The notes below the pieces were generated by a model. The model did not search any database, was not told where the DNA came from, and saw only the letters and a program-made list of their open reading frames with translations. This document shows positions 11,488 through 23,483 of a stretch of DNA of 64,000 nucleotides, piece by piece. The stretch's first letter is position 1. Every line of letters starts with the position of its first letter. The DNA is from Symbiodinium natans (Eukaryota; Sar; Dinophyceae; Suessiales; Symbiodiniaceae), in contig CAJNDS010001757.1 of NCBI GenBank assembly GCA_905221605.1, forward strand, positions 693,882 to 757,881, read 5' to 3'. The position numbers were made by a program, and so were the translations under genes.

Positions 11488-14400
11488 GGCTAATGGCCAT
11501 GCTCGTTTGCCGGTGTTTGGTTGGCGAGCCTTACGTCGTCCACGACCCCGGTGATGCCCCTTGCTTAGGGTTTGGGGTTTAGGGTTTAGTGTTTAGGGTC
11601 ACGGTGGGTTTAGGGCCGTGTCAGGTTTGGAATTTTGCGGCTTCGGTGGGGCTTAGCTTAGGGTTTACCTGGAACTTTTGCCGAAAATATGTCAGCAATG
11701 CAGGGCACACCCCCCCCTAAAACCTTACCCTAAACCCTAAACCTCAAGGGTTTAGGGGTTCGGGTTTGTGGGCGCCTGACTGCGGGACGCCCTAAACCCC
11801 AGACCCTAAACCCTTAACCCTAGACCCTAAACCCTCAACCCTAAACCCTAAGCCTGCCTTGAGAAGCATTCTGAAGCTGCAGTGGGTCAAGGGACTTTAG
11901 GGGCGCCAGGGTTTTAGGGTTTAGGGTTTAGGGTTTAGGGCACAGGGTGTAGGGTTTCGGCGGTTTAGGGCCACAACTCACTGCACGGAGCCTGCCCTCG
12001 AACTCTTCCAGGGGAAGCGCTAAACCCGGTCAACTCTGAACTCTCAACCCGAACCCTAAACCATCCCCTCAGAGGCGGTCACCGAAGCCAAAGCACTGGG
12101 CATGGACTGCGTGGTGGGCGACCGTGAGTCCAAGGTACCGAGGGGGCGGAGGTTTCGGGGGTTTAGGGTTTAGGGCTTAGGGTTTACAATTTAGGGTTCA
12201 GGGTTCAGGGTTCAGGGTTCAGCGTTTAGGTTTAGTTGGGGGGGAAGGTCGGGGGCGGGGGGGGGGGTAGGGGAGGTTTAGAGCTGTGGATTGTGAGGGT
12301 AGGGTTGCGGCCCTTCGGAGGTTTAGGGGGTTTTCGGGTATAAGGCTTCGGGTTAGGGTTCAGAGTTGACCGGGTTTAGGGTTTATTTAGGGGCTCTAGG
12401 CCCTGGGCGCAAGGGTAGTTACGGGGCGCCAAATTGCCAAAGGGGCAGATGGTTTTAGTTAAAGGCGCAGCATATTCAAAACCCTAAGCCCTGAACCCTC
12501 TAACCTATTTAGGACCCAACACCCCCAGAGCCCTAGGCTGTCGGACTCCGTAACCTGAATTAAGTACTTGTAGTCCTACTGATTTAATGGCTACCGCCAG
12601 TGCCGCCGACCCCACCCATGGTTTAGGCTTTAGGGTTACTAAACCTTTCAACCCAAAAACCCAAAAAAAACTAAAACCCTAAAGCCCTAAAACCCTGCCC
12701 CATCGAGCTGGACATCGCCATGAGGACTGACGGGGGGAATGGGAATGGGGGGAGGGTTAAGGCAGTTCATGTGTCATATCTGATGTGTTTCTAGGCGGCG
12801 CCGTCTCCTTGGTTGGAGAACAACGTCAACACCCCATCTCGTTCTCTGTTCCAAGACTTCTATCTATTGACTTGTAGTGGTATGGTAGCGAACTTTCGAG
12901 GCCGCGCAATTCGACGTGGCCCCAGCCGCTCCTTGCACTTTCAGTTCCTTGATTCTTTCTTGCTGCATGGAGTGCTGGTTTTAAGGACCAGCTGCAGGTT
13001 TTCTGCCAGGACTGTGAGTGTCGTTCCCTAATTGAGGGCCTTTATGTTTGCTTTTTCTTGCCGCTTCAGGAGCCCGACTGCCCACTCGAACTCCAGGGCA
13101 TGGTCGTACCTGCCTCGTTTATATTGTTGCTCTTGCTTTAATGTTGCTCTTGCTTTAGTGCTTCGCTTTCGCACATGATGTTTTTAAGGAAGTGCCAAGT
13201 GGCAGTGGCGATGCAGCTGTCTTTCGGATTTCAAGTAACAATATTTTTTGACGGGGGTGAGGAGGGGGAGGACGGGGGGTGACTGGAGGGGGTGGGAAGC
13301 GAGTGGTCATTTTAGGTCATGGTGCCCCAGGACGATGTCCGGACCCTGCTTTGCTGTGCTGGAGTTGGTGGTGATAAGGGGCTGGTAGATGCATTTGGGT
13401 CTGCGGAGAAAGAATGACGCGGAAAGAGAGTTCTGCAAGAACCTCTTTATGGATGCGGAGGCGGAGATGGAGGAGGTGGGGCTGCAGGCTGTGTGATTGG
13501 TTTGCTCACATGAGCTGTTGTTTGTTTTTTGTTTAGGACATCCCGTCGGGCGAACCTGTGCGCATGAGGCGAGGTTTGTCCACCTTTGCTTTTTTTAGGC
13601 TTGTTAGGGGGGGGGGGGGGGGGAGGCACGTCCGCCGTGTCAACTAGATCGACCATCTGCCTTGCGGAGACTGTCCGCCAGTGGCGTCTCATGAAAGGCG
13701 GACAGTTGTGTTTTTGTTTTTGGTGTGGTGTGGTTGTTCTTTTCCGACTCGTTATGCCCCTTCTTGACCAGGCCACTACTTGCGGAGCGCGGACTGTCAG
13801 AACCGCCAACCCCGCACCATTTGAAGTGCTTACCACAGCATTTTTGCATTTGTTTCACTCTTTTTCCGTGAGCCATTTGAACAGTTTTCCAATCTGACAA
13901 GGCTGCCTTGAGTGGCGCCGTTTAAAGCTGGCTTAGTGTATAACCCTAAACCCTAAAGCCTAAACCCTAAACCCTGAACCCTGAACCTTAAACCCTAAAC
14001 TTGTTTCACTTTTTCTGCACTGTATGCACGTTGGCCAAAAAGAAATCTCTTTTTTAATGAAGTTCTTCCGAAGTGAGAAGCTCCATCCCCAAAGTACTGT
14101 GCTACATTGTTTAGGTCCTTCTCGTATGCTATATTTTGTTTTCCTGAGGTTTGCATGGGATTTGTTGTTTTAGATCTTCCATGTGGGTTTGGAGTTTCTC
14201 ATCTCGGAAGAACTTCTGGCGGGGCGCGGCCTTTTGAAGGAGTTCACGAATTTAGTGTTTAATGGCAAAAGTAAAATCATACTTAAATCGTGAACTCCTT
14301 ATTAGGTGAGCCGAGGGGGGAGTTACGCGGGCGGGACTTCGTCCCCGGATGCCGCTTTGTAACTCCTCTCTCGGAGGGTTCCGTTTTTTTGACCATGCCC

Positions 14401-14851
14401 AAGTCCCTTTTAGTGTTGCGTATATGTAGGTGAAGTAGGTATCGTGTTAGTTTGTGTGAATTCGATGGTTGAAGATTAGGGAAGAGGTTCATTTGAGATC
14501 CACTTTCACGGGCCTAGCCCCTTTGCTCATCTTTTTCGTATGTATTGTTCATCTCGTCGTAGCTCATGGGCACGTGCACTTTCAGTCATTGGTCAGTTTA
14601 GATGAGCAAATGGGGTCGTTGACTACTGCGGGTCTGGCCCTTAAATTAGCCCCCCTGGGCTGTAGTGTGTTTAATTGTTTTTTAAAGCTGCTTTCTTTAG
14701 TGCCGTAACCTGTTTTGCAATTTTATAAGGCTGCCCTTTGAGCGCATTTTCTCCGCACGCGTGTTCAAAAAAAAGGGAGGGAGCGTCGGGCGAGCGTGAT
14801 TGGTTTTCTGTTGGTGGGTGTGAGAGAGGGAGGGAAACAGAGGGAGGGAGG

Positions 14852-14920
<69 letters not shown>

Positions 14921-17900
14921 CATCCACTGTTTCTCGCCCTGAGAGCGTGATGCAGGCAGTTGTGGGGCTCGGGCTGGGGCTGGGGTTGGGGCTGGGGCTG
15001 GGGCTGGGGATCCGGCTATATTTGGGGGGTTGGGGTGGGGTGGGAGAGGCCTTCAGACGGGGGTCGTGGTTTGGGACGCCGCAACAGCTCGAGAGGGACC
15101 TGACTGTCCCGGAACGTGTTTTTGCTTCCCCGGAAACAAAAACACGGGCCATAGTCGGGAGAGCTGTCTGGGATACCGGTAGATTTTAATGAGGCTTGAA
15201 AGGGCTTGAAACAAAGCTTTAAGGCGCAGACCTCTTAGATTAGAGGGTCTTGCAGGCTGTGCTGGCCCCTCTTACAGGGTCTTGGAGGCTGTGTCGGCGC
15301 CTTTTAGAGGGTCTTGGGGGTCTTGGAGGCTATGTTGGCCTTTTTAGAGGCCCTCTTAGAGGGCCTTGGAAGCTATGTTGGCCTGTCTTAGAGCTTGGAG
15401 GCTATGTTGGTCTCTACCTGCAGGGTCTTGGAGGCTATGTTGGTCTGTTGGGGGAGCCCCTAAAACACTTCGTCTCCTGATAAGGAGTTCAGGGTAAGAG
15501 GTGAGGCAAGCGGTAGGGGAGAGGGGGCGAGCGCTTGAAACACTTCGTTTCCAGGTATGGGGTTCAGGGTAGGGAGTAAGGTACAGGGGAAGGGCGGGGG
15601 GAACGGGCACTGGGGGGGGAGCGGACAACGATGGGTCTTCACTGACGCTGCCCCCGCTCCAGCTGGGGTCGGCGGATAATTAACCATGACCCTTCAAGTA
15701 TTCCTGAACCCTGAACCCTAAACCCTAATCACCCCAAGCCACAATCCCAGAGCTCCTGCAAAAGGGTCTTCTCATGGCCATAGTCAAAGCTAGTCATTAT
15801 CATTGCTGCCGCGCTGTCGTGCCAACATGTTCGACATTGTTTGGATTGGTTTACAAGCTCACCAGTATCACTATAGCTGTCACGTCTGCTGAAAACCCGA
15901 GACCCTAAACCCTAAACCGTAGTCCTAATTCCCACCAAAGGTGGGCACCTATCGAGAGTTCATCTTCTTCGACGAGCGCCAGGCGCACAAGGGGTGGGTT
16001 TAGGGTTTGGTACTTTGCGAGGCTGTGCAGGTGTCGGACTGCAGTTAGGGGTTTGGTGCTCAGACCACAAGAACTCCTAAGTCCTTCAACCCTAAACCCT
16101 AGACCCTAAACCCTAAACCCTAAACTCTAAAGCCTGAAGCCTAAATAAATCCTAAACCCTAAACCCTAAACCCTAAACCCTAAACCCTAAACCCTAAACC
16201 CTAAACCCTAAACCCTAAACCCTAAACCCTAAACCCTAAACCCTAAACCCTAAACCCTAAACCCTAAACCCTAAACCCTAAACCCTTGGCTTGCAGTAGC
16301 AGCCCTTAGGGGGCGTGTTGCAGGTTTCCTCAGGATCTGAGGGTTTCGGGTTTAGAGGCACCTGGCACATATGCCCCTTAGGCCCGGAGCCCCTACAAGC
16401 CTACTCGAAAAGAGAGCATAAGAGCCGTGTGCATGGTCTAGGGTTTAGGGTCTTAAGGTTTAGGGCTTAGGGTTTAGGGTCTGGGGTTTAGGGTTTAGGG
16501 TTTCGGGTTTAGGGTTTAGGGTTTAGGGTTTAGGGTTAGGGTTAGGGTTTAGGGTTACGGGTTTTAGGGTGGGTGGTACACGTAGTTGAGGATGCTTCCC
16601 TGCAGGTCTACCCGGAGTTCGCTGTCATCTACCGCCGACAGTATGAAGTGAGCAAGGTTCCATCGCACCTTGTCTGGCTCTTTTCTGGGGGCATGTCAGT
16701 TTTCGACATGTACCTAAGCCCAAGCCACCCCCCCCTTCGGGAAAAAACAAAAGCAATAATAAACACATAAAAAACAGCAAATGGAAGATAACCAAGATCA
16801 ACGAATGAACACGTGAAAGACATTAGATTCGATAAGTACATGGAGAAGCAACCACATAAGTCAAGTTTGATGCTTCGGTTCTGTCTGCTACGCTCCAAGG
16901 CAGCTGTGGTGTGTGTACGTCGGTGTGCGTCCCATATATGGCAGTTCTCTAAATAGTGCTGTCCTCACTGTAACGCTGCGGATGATAACAGGAACACACG
17001 TACAGAGATCCTAAACCCTAAGCCCCCGAAACCCTAACCCTAAACCCGCAACCCAGACAGTCCTTGGTTCGGGATCTTGGACCTCAGCGTGTGCTCGTAG
17101 GGTTTAGGGTTTAGGGTTTAGGGTTTAGGGTTTAGGGTTTAGGGTTTAGGGTTTAGGGTTTAGGGTTTAGGTTTAGGGTTTGGGGTCTATGGTTGAGAGT
17201 TTAGGGAGAGTTTCAGGGCTTAAAAAGCGTGGGCTGAGGCTGATGCGCAAGAAGACCTCTGGAACGACTGGCCGCAACTGGCAGGTTCAGTTGGACAAAG
17301 GCCGGCGGTGGCGCTGATCCCTAAACCCGAAACCCTGAAAGTATCCACCTACACTATCAACGCTACCCCCCCTGGTAGGGGCCTAAGTGCACCTTCATGA
17401 GGTCATTGATAAGGGCCTCAGCGCGCCTGAATGAGGTCATTTGGGTACCTTGAAGGGCACTTGGGGTTCTCGGCCCTAAACCAAGAACCCTAAACCCCAA
17501 ACCCTAAACCTAAACACCCTGAGCCCTGAACTTCCTCGAATGGGTTTAGGGTTTAGGGTTTAGGGTTTAGGGTTTAGGGTTTAGGGTTTAGGGTTTAGGG
17601 TTTAGGGTTTAGGGTTTAGGGTTTAGGGTTTAGGGTTTAGGGTTTAGGGTTTAGGGTTTAGGGTTTAGGGTTTAGGGTTTAGGGTTTGGGGAGAGTTTCA
17701 GGGCTTGGGGCTTAGGACTCGAAGCCCTGAACTCCTAAACCCTGAGCCCTTCCGACGCACGATATTGTATGTATATGTATGCATACAGGTGTGTGCGTGT
17801 GTGCGCGTCTAATTTACACACAGACACAAACACACAAATATCTATATGTATGTATATATATAGTACATCCCCAATGCAGCATGTATTTATTCCAATGTAA

Positions 17901-20900
17901 TATTACAGTATATCAGGCTATGATATGCAGTACAATATTCCGGAATGCAATATGGGATAGAAATACATCATTTAATTCGGAAGTACCCCGTCCTTAATAG
18001 CGATTCGAGTGGGGGGTGCTAGAATCCCTGTTAAGGATTGCTAGTATAAGGGGGAACACCCCCAACTTCCTAAACCACAATTTCCTAAACACAATTTCCC
18101 AAACCCTAAACCCTAAACCCTAAGCCCTAAGCCCTAAACCCTAAACCCTAAACCCTAAACCCTAAACCCTAAACCCTAAACCCTAAACCCTAAACCCTAA
18201 ACCCTAAACCCTAAACCCTAAACCCTAACCTTTTGCTCTATTCGAACAAATCGGCACACATGCGAGTGGAGCCCGAGGCTGGACCAATGTGCCTCCGGAC
18301 GTGAGCTGCTTGGTTCGGTTGGCGTTTGGGGCTACGGGTTAGGATTTTAGGGTTTAGGGTTTCGGGTTTCGGGTTTAGGGTTTCGGGTTTGGGGTTTAGA
18401 GTTTAGAGTTTGGGGTTTGGGGTTTCCGGGGGTTTGGGGCGTTGCTATTTAGGCTGAGGGCCTTAGGAAGCTAAAGGGTCGAGGTTCGTAGGGGCTTAGA
18501 GCTCAGGGTTTGGGCATTGTCTAAGGGTAGTTATATGGGCCCTTCATATGGCCCCTTACTTCCTTACATGGTTCCGAGGTATGACCCCTCAGGTTGTACA
18601 GGGTATACAAGGGGTACAGAAGCGGTCCCCTTTCTACGGGCCCATATGAAGGGACCATGTAACTACCCGTAGAAGAACCCTAAACCCTAAACCCTAAACC
18701 CTAAACCCTAAACCCTAAACCCTAAACCCTAAACCCTAAACCCTAAACCCTAAACACTCTCCCTAAACCCTAAACCCTAAACCCTAAACCCTGCGAGAGT
18801 ACCTTCGGCAGGACACATGGAGAGAGGTGCAAAACTTCACAGCCTAGCCCCAAACCCGAAAGACTCCAGTCACGTCTTCGGGTTGAGCGTCTAGGGCCGA
18901 GGGTTCAGGGGTTCAGCGCTCAGAAATCAGGACCCCAAACCCCAAACCCCAAACCCCAAACCCCAAACCCTAAACCCTAAACCCTAAACTCACAGGGTTT
19001 GGGGTCTGGGGGAGTTCAAAAGGTTTGCAGCTTGAAGGCGTTGGGATGGCCTAGACAAGAGAGCTAGAAGAGTCGAGGTCAGTTAGGGTTTGGGGTTTAG
19101 GGTTTAGGGTTTAGGGTTTCGGGTTCAGGGTTCAGGGTTTAGGGTCTGGGGGTTTCGGAGGTTGAGGGTTGCCAACAACACCTCAAGCTGAGAGCGGCTG
19201 CCCTATAACAGAAGGATCCCAGTGAAGGGGGGGACGGGGGAAGGGGGTGCCTTGGACGCTTAACGTCGATTCTGCGCGTGCTCTTTGTTTTCTTGGATTC
19301 TTCCCGTTAACCTCTCTGGGATTGGGTTCTCATTTGGCGCTTCAACGACACGGTCAAGGGAGGGGGGTCGGAAAATTTTGCTGGGAGAGGGGCGTGGGAA
19401 GGCGTGGACCATGCATGGATGTGCGGTAGACGGACGGCTTTGGGGTGGGCAGAGGAATGGAGAGGACGAGGAGGAGGGAGCGCGGACGGGCAGCGTGACA
19501 CTCGCTTGATGGGCAGGGGAGTGGGCAACACGTGGACAAGACAAGGGGTTCGGAGCGCGATGTTTTTTTTTGGTTGAAGGGGCAGTAACCTCCGCGTGCT
19601 CCGACCCCTCCGCGCCCTCCGCGCGCCCTCCGCGCCTCCGCGCCCTCCGCGCCCTCCGCGCCCTCCCGGGCGCCCAGCGCTGACGGAAAGAGTGCATTTC
19701 GTCTATTCTGCAGGTGCGTTGCGTCTATTCTGCGGGTGTTTCATTTGTAAAGTATTTGTTTCCAAGGCACGCAAGTGCAGCATAGCCTTTAAGTGTCCAT
19801 CTTACGGGGGGGGGGGGGGGGGGGGGGGGGGGGGAGTACGGGCACCTAAGTAGTCCTGCGACCGTGGCCCCTAAGCCTCAAACCTTCTAACCTAAACCCT
19901 AAACCCTAAACCCCACACCCTAAACCCTAAACGCTAAACCCTAAACCCCAACCCTGAACCTAAGCCCCCTTTGTAGGCTCGGAGCTGACTCGCGCGGAGA
20001 GCATGGGCGTGAAGCAGGTGGAGCGAAAGATCGGCGATTTCACGCCGCTTGGTCTTTCGCCAAAGGCGGTGGTTTGGGGCTTTAGGGTTAAGGTTAGGTT
20101 TCGGAACAAGCTCGAAAGCTTCGTGAGGTGCGAAGCGCAGCTTTGGCCCGATTGTGGAGGGCCGTCTAACACTTTTCTCCCACCCCACGATGTGCAAGGT
20201 GGCAAAGCCACCCAAACCTATTCCTTTTGGGGTGTAGGCCTAAACTCAGACAACAGTCCACTTCTAACAACTTATTCAGATTCATGACGTTCGTTGGGTC
20301 CGAGAGTCAAGGAATTGGGGGGTCGGGAGGCAGTTTCAGGGAGGGTTGGAGGTTGCGAGGCGGGGGCCAGGAAAATGAGGCACCCTGAGTTTTTTTCTTT
20401 TTCAGGGGAAGGAAGAGGTCAGGCGGGCCAGGGGCCAGGGGGGGGCCAGGGGGGCCAAGAGGGCCAAGGGGGGCCAAAAGCCAGACAAAGGCAGGGCAGG
20501 AGGGCCAAACTGTTGAGCACCTGGTCCGGCCCTTGTGCCGTCGAGAGGGGGGCGGCCTAGGCCCTGAGTTTAGGGTTTAAGAGAATAATGGTCCCTTAAA
20601 ATGTTAAGAGAATATTGTGTTGTGATGAACATCAGCAGAAGTATTTTGTCAGCAAAAGTTGGTGCACAAGGATCTGGAAGAGAGAAAGCTTCTCCACGCC
20701 ACATCCCTAAATTTGGACACGATAAGCAATCAAAGGATGCCCAAAAGCAGCATACACATATCAGAGGTAATAGAGCTTCAGAAAGTAAGGAAAACCAACT
20801 CAAGATCAACTTGTTAATGAGACTTCGTATTGCTAACAAATCTGAGGACCATATATGGAAGCTAAAGGTCAAACCAACTGCAAGATCACTGATAAGAAAG

Positions 20901-21407
20901 TAGTTCCTAAACCCTAAGCCCTGAGCCCTTGTGTTAGCGTGTGGAGGGGCAGTAGTTTGGGAGCAAAGGGATGAACAGACTAGCAGAGACCCTCAAAACC
21001 CAAAACCCTATGTACGAGCCTGCGTACCCGAAGTGCCCCCCCCCAAGCATTGGGGGGTTGTGGTTGAAGAAAAGCTGGCCAAAATGCTTAGGGTCTTGGA
21101 ATATTCGGTGTCGGGCCTGATTCTAAGTTTCTGAACCCTAAGGCCCTAAGGCCCTACAGCCTAAAACCCTCGAACCCTAAACCCCGAAACCCAAAGGTCC
21201 AACAGCAGCTTTGATCGATTCGGTCCCCTGAGGTACTGTAAGGTTAGAACCATGCATAGTGTATATAAGGGCTATATAACAGGGGACCCAACTTAAGGGC
21301 CCCATACTTCGGATCCCCTGAGGTACGTCTTCGACTTGGAGAAGAAGCTTCAGCTCAACACGGCCTCCGGGAAGAGCCGCAAGATTCGGCGGCCCATGCG
21401 CTCGTGA
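11488..21407 (+). CDS. PARP-type ADP-ribosyltransferase with C-terminal WWE domain (3' part of gene)
   Basis: Seven exons join in consistent phase: 11488-11550, 12073-12134, 15941-15982, 16606-16647, 17252-17300, 19977-20043 and 21323-21407. The product first shows the end of a PARP catalytic domain: LMAMLVCRCLVGEPYVV, then KALGMDCVVGDRESK, VGTYREFIFFDERQ and VYPEFAVIYRRQYE. The last two match the family pattern REfivfd.Qv-YPEy.i.Y. A WWE domain follows: GTTGRNWQVQLDKG, SELTRAESMGVKQVERKIG, and YVFDLEKKLQLNTASGKSRK-IRRP, the family's .Y.fDl...Q.N..tGk.R.IRR ending. WWE domains bind ADP-ribose chain units, so the enzyme probably acts in poly- or mono-ADP-ribosylation. The reading frame closes with TGA at 21405-21407, directly after the WWE. 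Donors are GTGATG, GTACCG, GCGCAC, GTGAGC, GCCGGC and GCCGCT. The upstream catalytic exons (the HGT and YFA motifs) were not found in this window, so the 5' end is open. Domain identity is fairly sure, exact exon ends less so. Confidence 0.8.
14060..14216. repeat. inverted repeat, about 26-bp arms
   Basis: GAAGTTCTTCCGAAGTGAGA at 14060 is mirrored by TCTCATCTCGGAAGAACTTC ending at 14216, with only a few mismatches, around about 105 bases. A second, shorter pair (AAGGAGTTCACGA at about 14236 and TCGTGAACTCCTT at about 14288) follows directly. Either could be a small foldback element inside the long PARP intron. Confidence 0.6.
14821..15010. repeat. GA microsatellite and GGGCTG run
   Basis: About 29 tandem GA units at 14857-14914 follow a GGGA-rich lead. 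After a short unique spacer come repeated GGGCTG/GGGTTG hexamers. Both strands show low-complexity open frames (Glu-Arg or Ser-Leu) that are products of the repeat. Confidence 0.9.
15246..15470. repeat. minisatellite, GTCTTGGAGGCTATGTTGG core
   Basis: Six or more degenerate copies of a unit of about 30-45 bases built on GTCTTGGAGGCTATGTTGGCC plus TCTTAGAGG spacers. Copies differ in spacer length. It lies inside the 3.8-kb PARP intron. Confidence 0.75.
16154..16286. repeat. CCCTAAA array
   Basis: About nineteen nearly perfect CCCTAAA units in the intron between the two PARP exons at 15941 and 16606. The same intron then switches to TTTAGGG orientation from about 16437 to 16560, so the two blocks face each other. 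Confidence 0.92.
17098..17690. repeat. TTTAGGG arrays flanking a PARP/WWE exon
   Basis: A TTTAGGG array at about 17098-17175 precedes the exon at 17252-17300, and a longer perfect array (about 21 units) lies at 17544-17690 after it. Both are in the same orientation. CCCTAAA-type remnants sit between them at 17480-17530. Confidence 0.9.
18104..19150. repeat. mixed telomere-type arrays, both orientations
   Basis: CCCTAAA arrays at 18104-18230 and 18676-18795, CCCCAAA variants at 18932-18965, and TTTAGGG/TTTCGGG variants at 18348-18430 and 19083-19145. They all lie in the 2.7-kb intron between the WWE exons at 17252 and 19977. The orientation switches at least four times within 1 kb. Confidence 0.85.
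18525..18668. mobile_element. MITE-like foldback element, GGGTAGTTA family
   Basis: The left end GGGTAGTTATATGGGCCCTT and the right end AAGGGACCATGTAACTACCC are an imperfect inverted repeat of more than 20 bases around about 100 bases of unique sequence. A second copy of the family is at 44489-44660. No coding capacity, so any movement would have to be in trans. Confidence 0.7.
19550..19840. repeat. CCGCGCCCT repeat and G homopolymer
   Basis: CGCCCTCCG-type nonamers run at about 19608-19667, and a pure G run of about 29 lies at 19806-19834. Neither seems to belong to an exon. Frames through them are low-complexity Arg/Pro/Ala. Confidence 0.8.
20575..20905 (+). other. AT-rich island with a 100-codon open frame in a WWE intron
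   Basis: In the intron between 20043 and 21323 the base composition drops to clearly AT-rich, with no telomere motifs. An ATG at 20601 opens a 100-codon frame ending TAG at 20901-20903. It is lysine/serine rich, with segments such as KASPRHIPKFGHDKQSKDAQ and KINLLMRLRIANKSEDHIWK. It is unlike the GC-rich exons of both identified genes. No family is recognised. It could be a fragment of inserted foreign or mobile DNA, or chance. Confidence 0.35.
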
Positions 21408-22527
21408 GTGGCTGGGGGCTTAGGGTCGAGGGATTCTAGGGTTTACTGCAGGCTTTATGGTAGGGTTTACTTTAGGGTTTACTTAAGGGTTTGAGGGTTT
21501 CGAGGGGTTTCAAGGGTGTCTGGGTCGGGTTCATAGGTTTGGGGTTTGAAGGTGGAAGGCTTAATGCTCAGCTGCGCGATCCTCCGCCCTGGTTGCAACC
21601 GGCATCTGGCAGATCGGTCCTTCGTGCATCTGCTTAGGAGTGTGCTTAGGGTTTAGGGTTGAGTTTTTAGGGTTTAGGGTTTAGGGTTTAGGTAGTGTGC
21701 TTAAAGTTTCTTCTGCACATGATCTAGATCTCCAGCATGAAGCCTAACCCAAACACCTAGACGCCTGTAGGCTCTAAACCCTCAGAGTAAACCCGTCATC
21801 CTATCCCCCCCAAGATTAAACGGGCGGGCCCCCTTCCCCCCCCCCAGGTAGAAACTCGAAATGCGTTTTTGTTATTAGGCGACTGGTCATGTTTTGGGTC
21901 CAAAGGGTTTAGGGTCTAGGCTTCAGGGTAATTACGATAGAGAGAGAGAGAGAGAGGGAGAGAGGGAGAGAGGGAGAGAGGGAGAGAGGGAGAGCTCCAC
22001 TCACGCAGCACTGCAAGGCTCAGACAGGGGCTAAGGGAGCTTCAGGATGTTGGTTGGTTTGAACCCACCCCCTAGTTCGGATTAGGGTTTGAAAAGGTGG
22101 GATCGGTTTCCGCAGGATTTTCCGGAAAGCTTTTTTTTATAATAAGGGGTATGTTTAAAACTCAATTCAAGCGGGAAGGGATTAAACTCCTCAGTTCTAC
22201 ACCCCCAGAGAAAACCCCCAAACTGCTAAACCCTAACCCCTTACCCCCTCAACCCTCCGCCTTTTAAGAGAGGCATTTAGGGGGGATGGTTGAAAGGTCG
22301 CCCTTCACAACTTTCAAGGCATACATTTGCAGCTACCAGACTCCCAAGCCCTAAACCGCAAACTCTAAACCCTGAACCCTCTTTTTCTTGGGATGCGCGG
22401 AACCAGTGCGTTTAGGAATGCGTGTCGGGGGAGTGGCGCCGGCACTAAGTTGCCGGCTCTCCCTCTCCCCCTCTTCCCTCCTGCCAAGGTAGGAGGCAGC
22501 AAGCACTCAGGGCAGCGGGTCCGCTTA

Positions 22528-22822
22528 GGGTCGAGGGTGTAGGGTTTTGGGGTTTTTAGGTTTTTGGGTTTTGGGTTTTAGGGTTTTCGGGTTTTAGAGT
22601 TTTCGGGGCTTAGGGTTTTAGGGTATTTTAGGGTTTTGGTTTTTTTTTGGGTTTCAGGGTTTTAGAGTTTTTAGGGTTTTCGGGTTTTTAGGGTAGTTCA
22701 TTGTTTTGGGGGTTTTAGGGTTTTGGGGTTTTGGGGTGTTGGGGGATTGGGGTTGGGGGTTTCGGGGTTTTGGGGGTTTGGGGGTTTGGGGTTTTGGGGT
22801 TTTGGGGTTTTGGGGTTTTGGG
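22528..22822. repeat. GGGGTTTT-like telomere-variant block
   Basis: Degenerate TTTAGGGTTTTGGGGTTTTCGGG units grade into clean GGGGTTTT repeats near 22785-22822. The unit resembles the TTTTGGGG repeat known from some ciliate telomeres, but it sits here between TTTAGGG arrays and probably arose by local drift. Confidence 0.8.
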
Positions 22823-23194
22823 GGCCCTAAGCCCTGGACCCTAAACCCTAAACACTAAACCCTAAACCCTAAACCCTAAACCTAGACCCCAAACTGGCCT
22901 TAAAAACCCTAACCCTGCAGGGCTGGAAGGACGGCAGGGCGAAGCCCAGGAGAGCCCAAACCCAGAGCCGTCATTCTTGTAGGATGCCCTAAGCCCTAAA
23001 CCGTGACAATGGATCATCTTGCTTCAGGGGTTTAGGGTTTAGGGTTTAGGGTTTAGGGTTTAGGGTTTAGGTCTAGGGGAAGCTTAGCCTACACCTAAAC
23101 CCTGACGGTGGATCGCCTTGTTTCAGTTGTTTTTGTTACTTTTTGGGCGCTTCGCCATGCCCAGTAGTACTCTTGCTGTAGACGACTTTTTGTC

Positions 23195-23483
23195 CGGCCC
23201 TAAACCCTAAACCCTAAACCCTAAACCCTGAACCCTAAACCCTAAACCCTAAACCCTAAACCCTAAACCCTAAACCCTAACCCCTAACCCCTAACCCCTA
23301 AACCCCTAAACCCCTAAACCCCTAAACCCCTAAACCCCTAAACCCCTAAACCCCTAAACCCCTAAACCCCTAAACCCCTAACCCCTAAACCCCTAAACCC
23401 CTAAACCCCTAAACCCCTAAACCCCTAAACCCCTAAACCCCTAAACCCCTAAACCCCTAAACCCCTAAACCCCTAAACCCTAG
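23195..23483. repeat. CCCTAAA array passing into a CCCCTAAA octamer array
   Basis: Ordinary CCCTAAA heptamers (from about 23200) turn at about 23280 into about twenty-four tandem CCCCTAAA octamers with very few other changes. The sharp change from 7-base to 8-base period within one block shows local spread of a single variant unit. Confidence 0.93.

Larger units (their letters stand above)
12135..15940. other. 3.8-kb PARP intron with inserted repeats
   Basis: Between two catalytic-domain exons. Telomere-type repeats fill both ends (12160-12700 and 15700-15930), while 12740-13930 and 14030-15690 are almost free of them and look like inserted DNA. Contents include an inverted repeat at about 14060-14085/14190-14216, a GA microsatellite (14857-14914), a GGGCTG run (about 14970-15008) and a GTCTTGGAGGCTATGTTGG minisatellite (about 15246-15450). 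Open frames here (for example 13586-13897) have no recognisable protein. Confidence 0.6.

Noticed and set aside
17252-17320. Stop codon TGA at 17318-17320 as the end of the PARP gene
   Set aside because: A GC donor after GACAAAG (17300) joins in phase to the WWE exon at 19977 and restores a complete WWE domain, which is a better explanation.
19247-19853. Genes in the Arg/Pro/Ala-rich frames
   Set aside because: They overlap on both strands around CGCCCT repeats and a G run; low complexity only.
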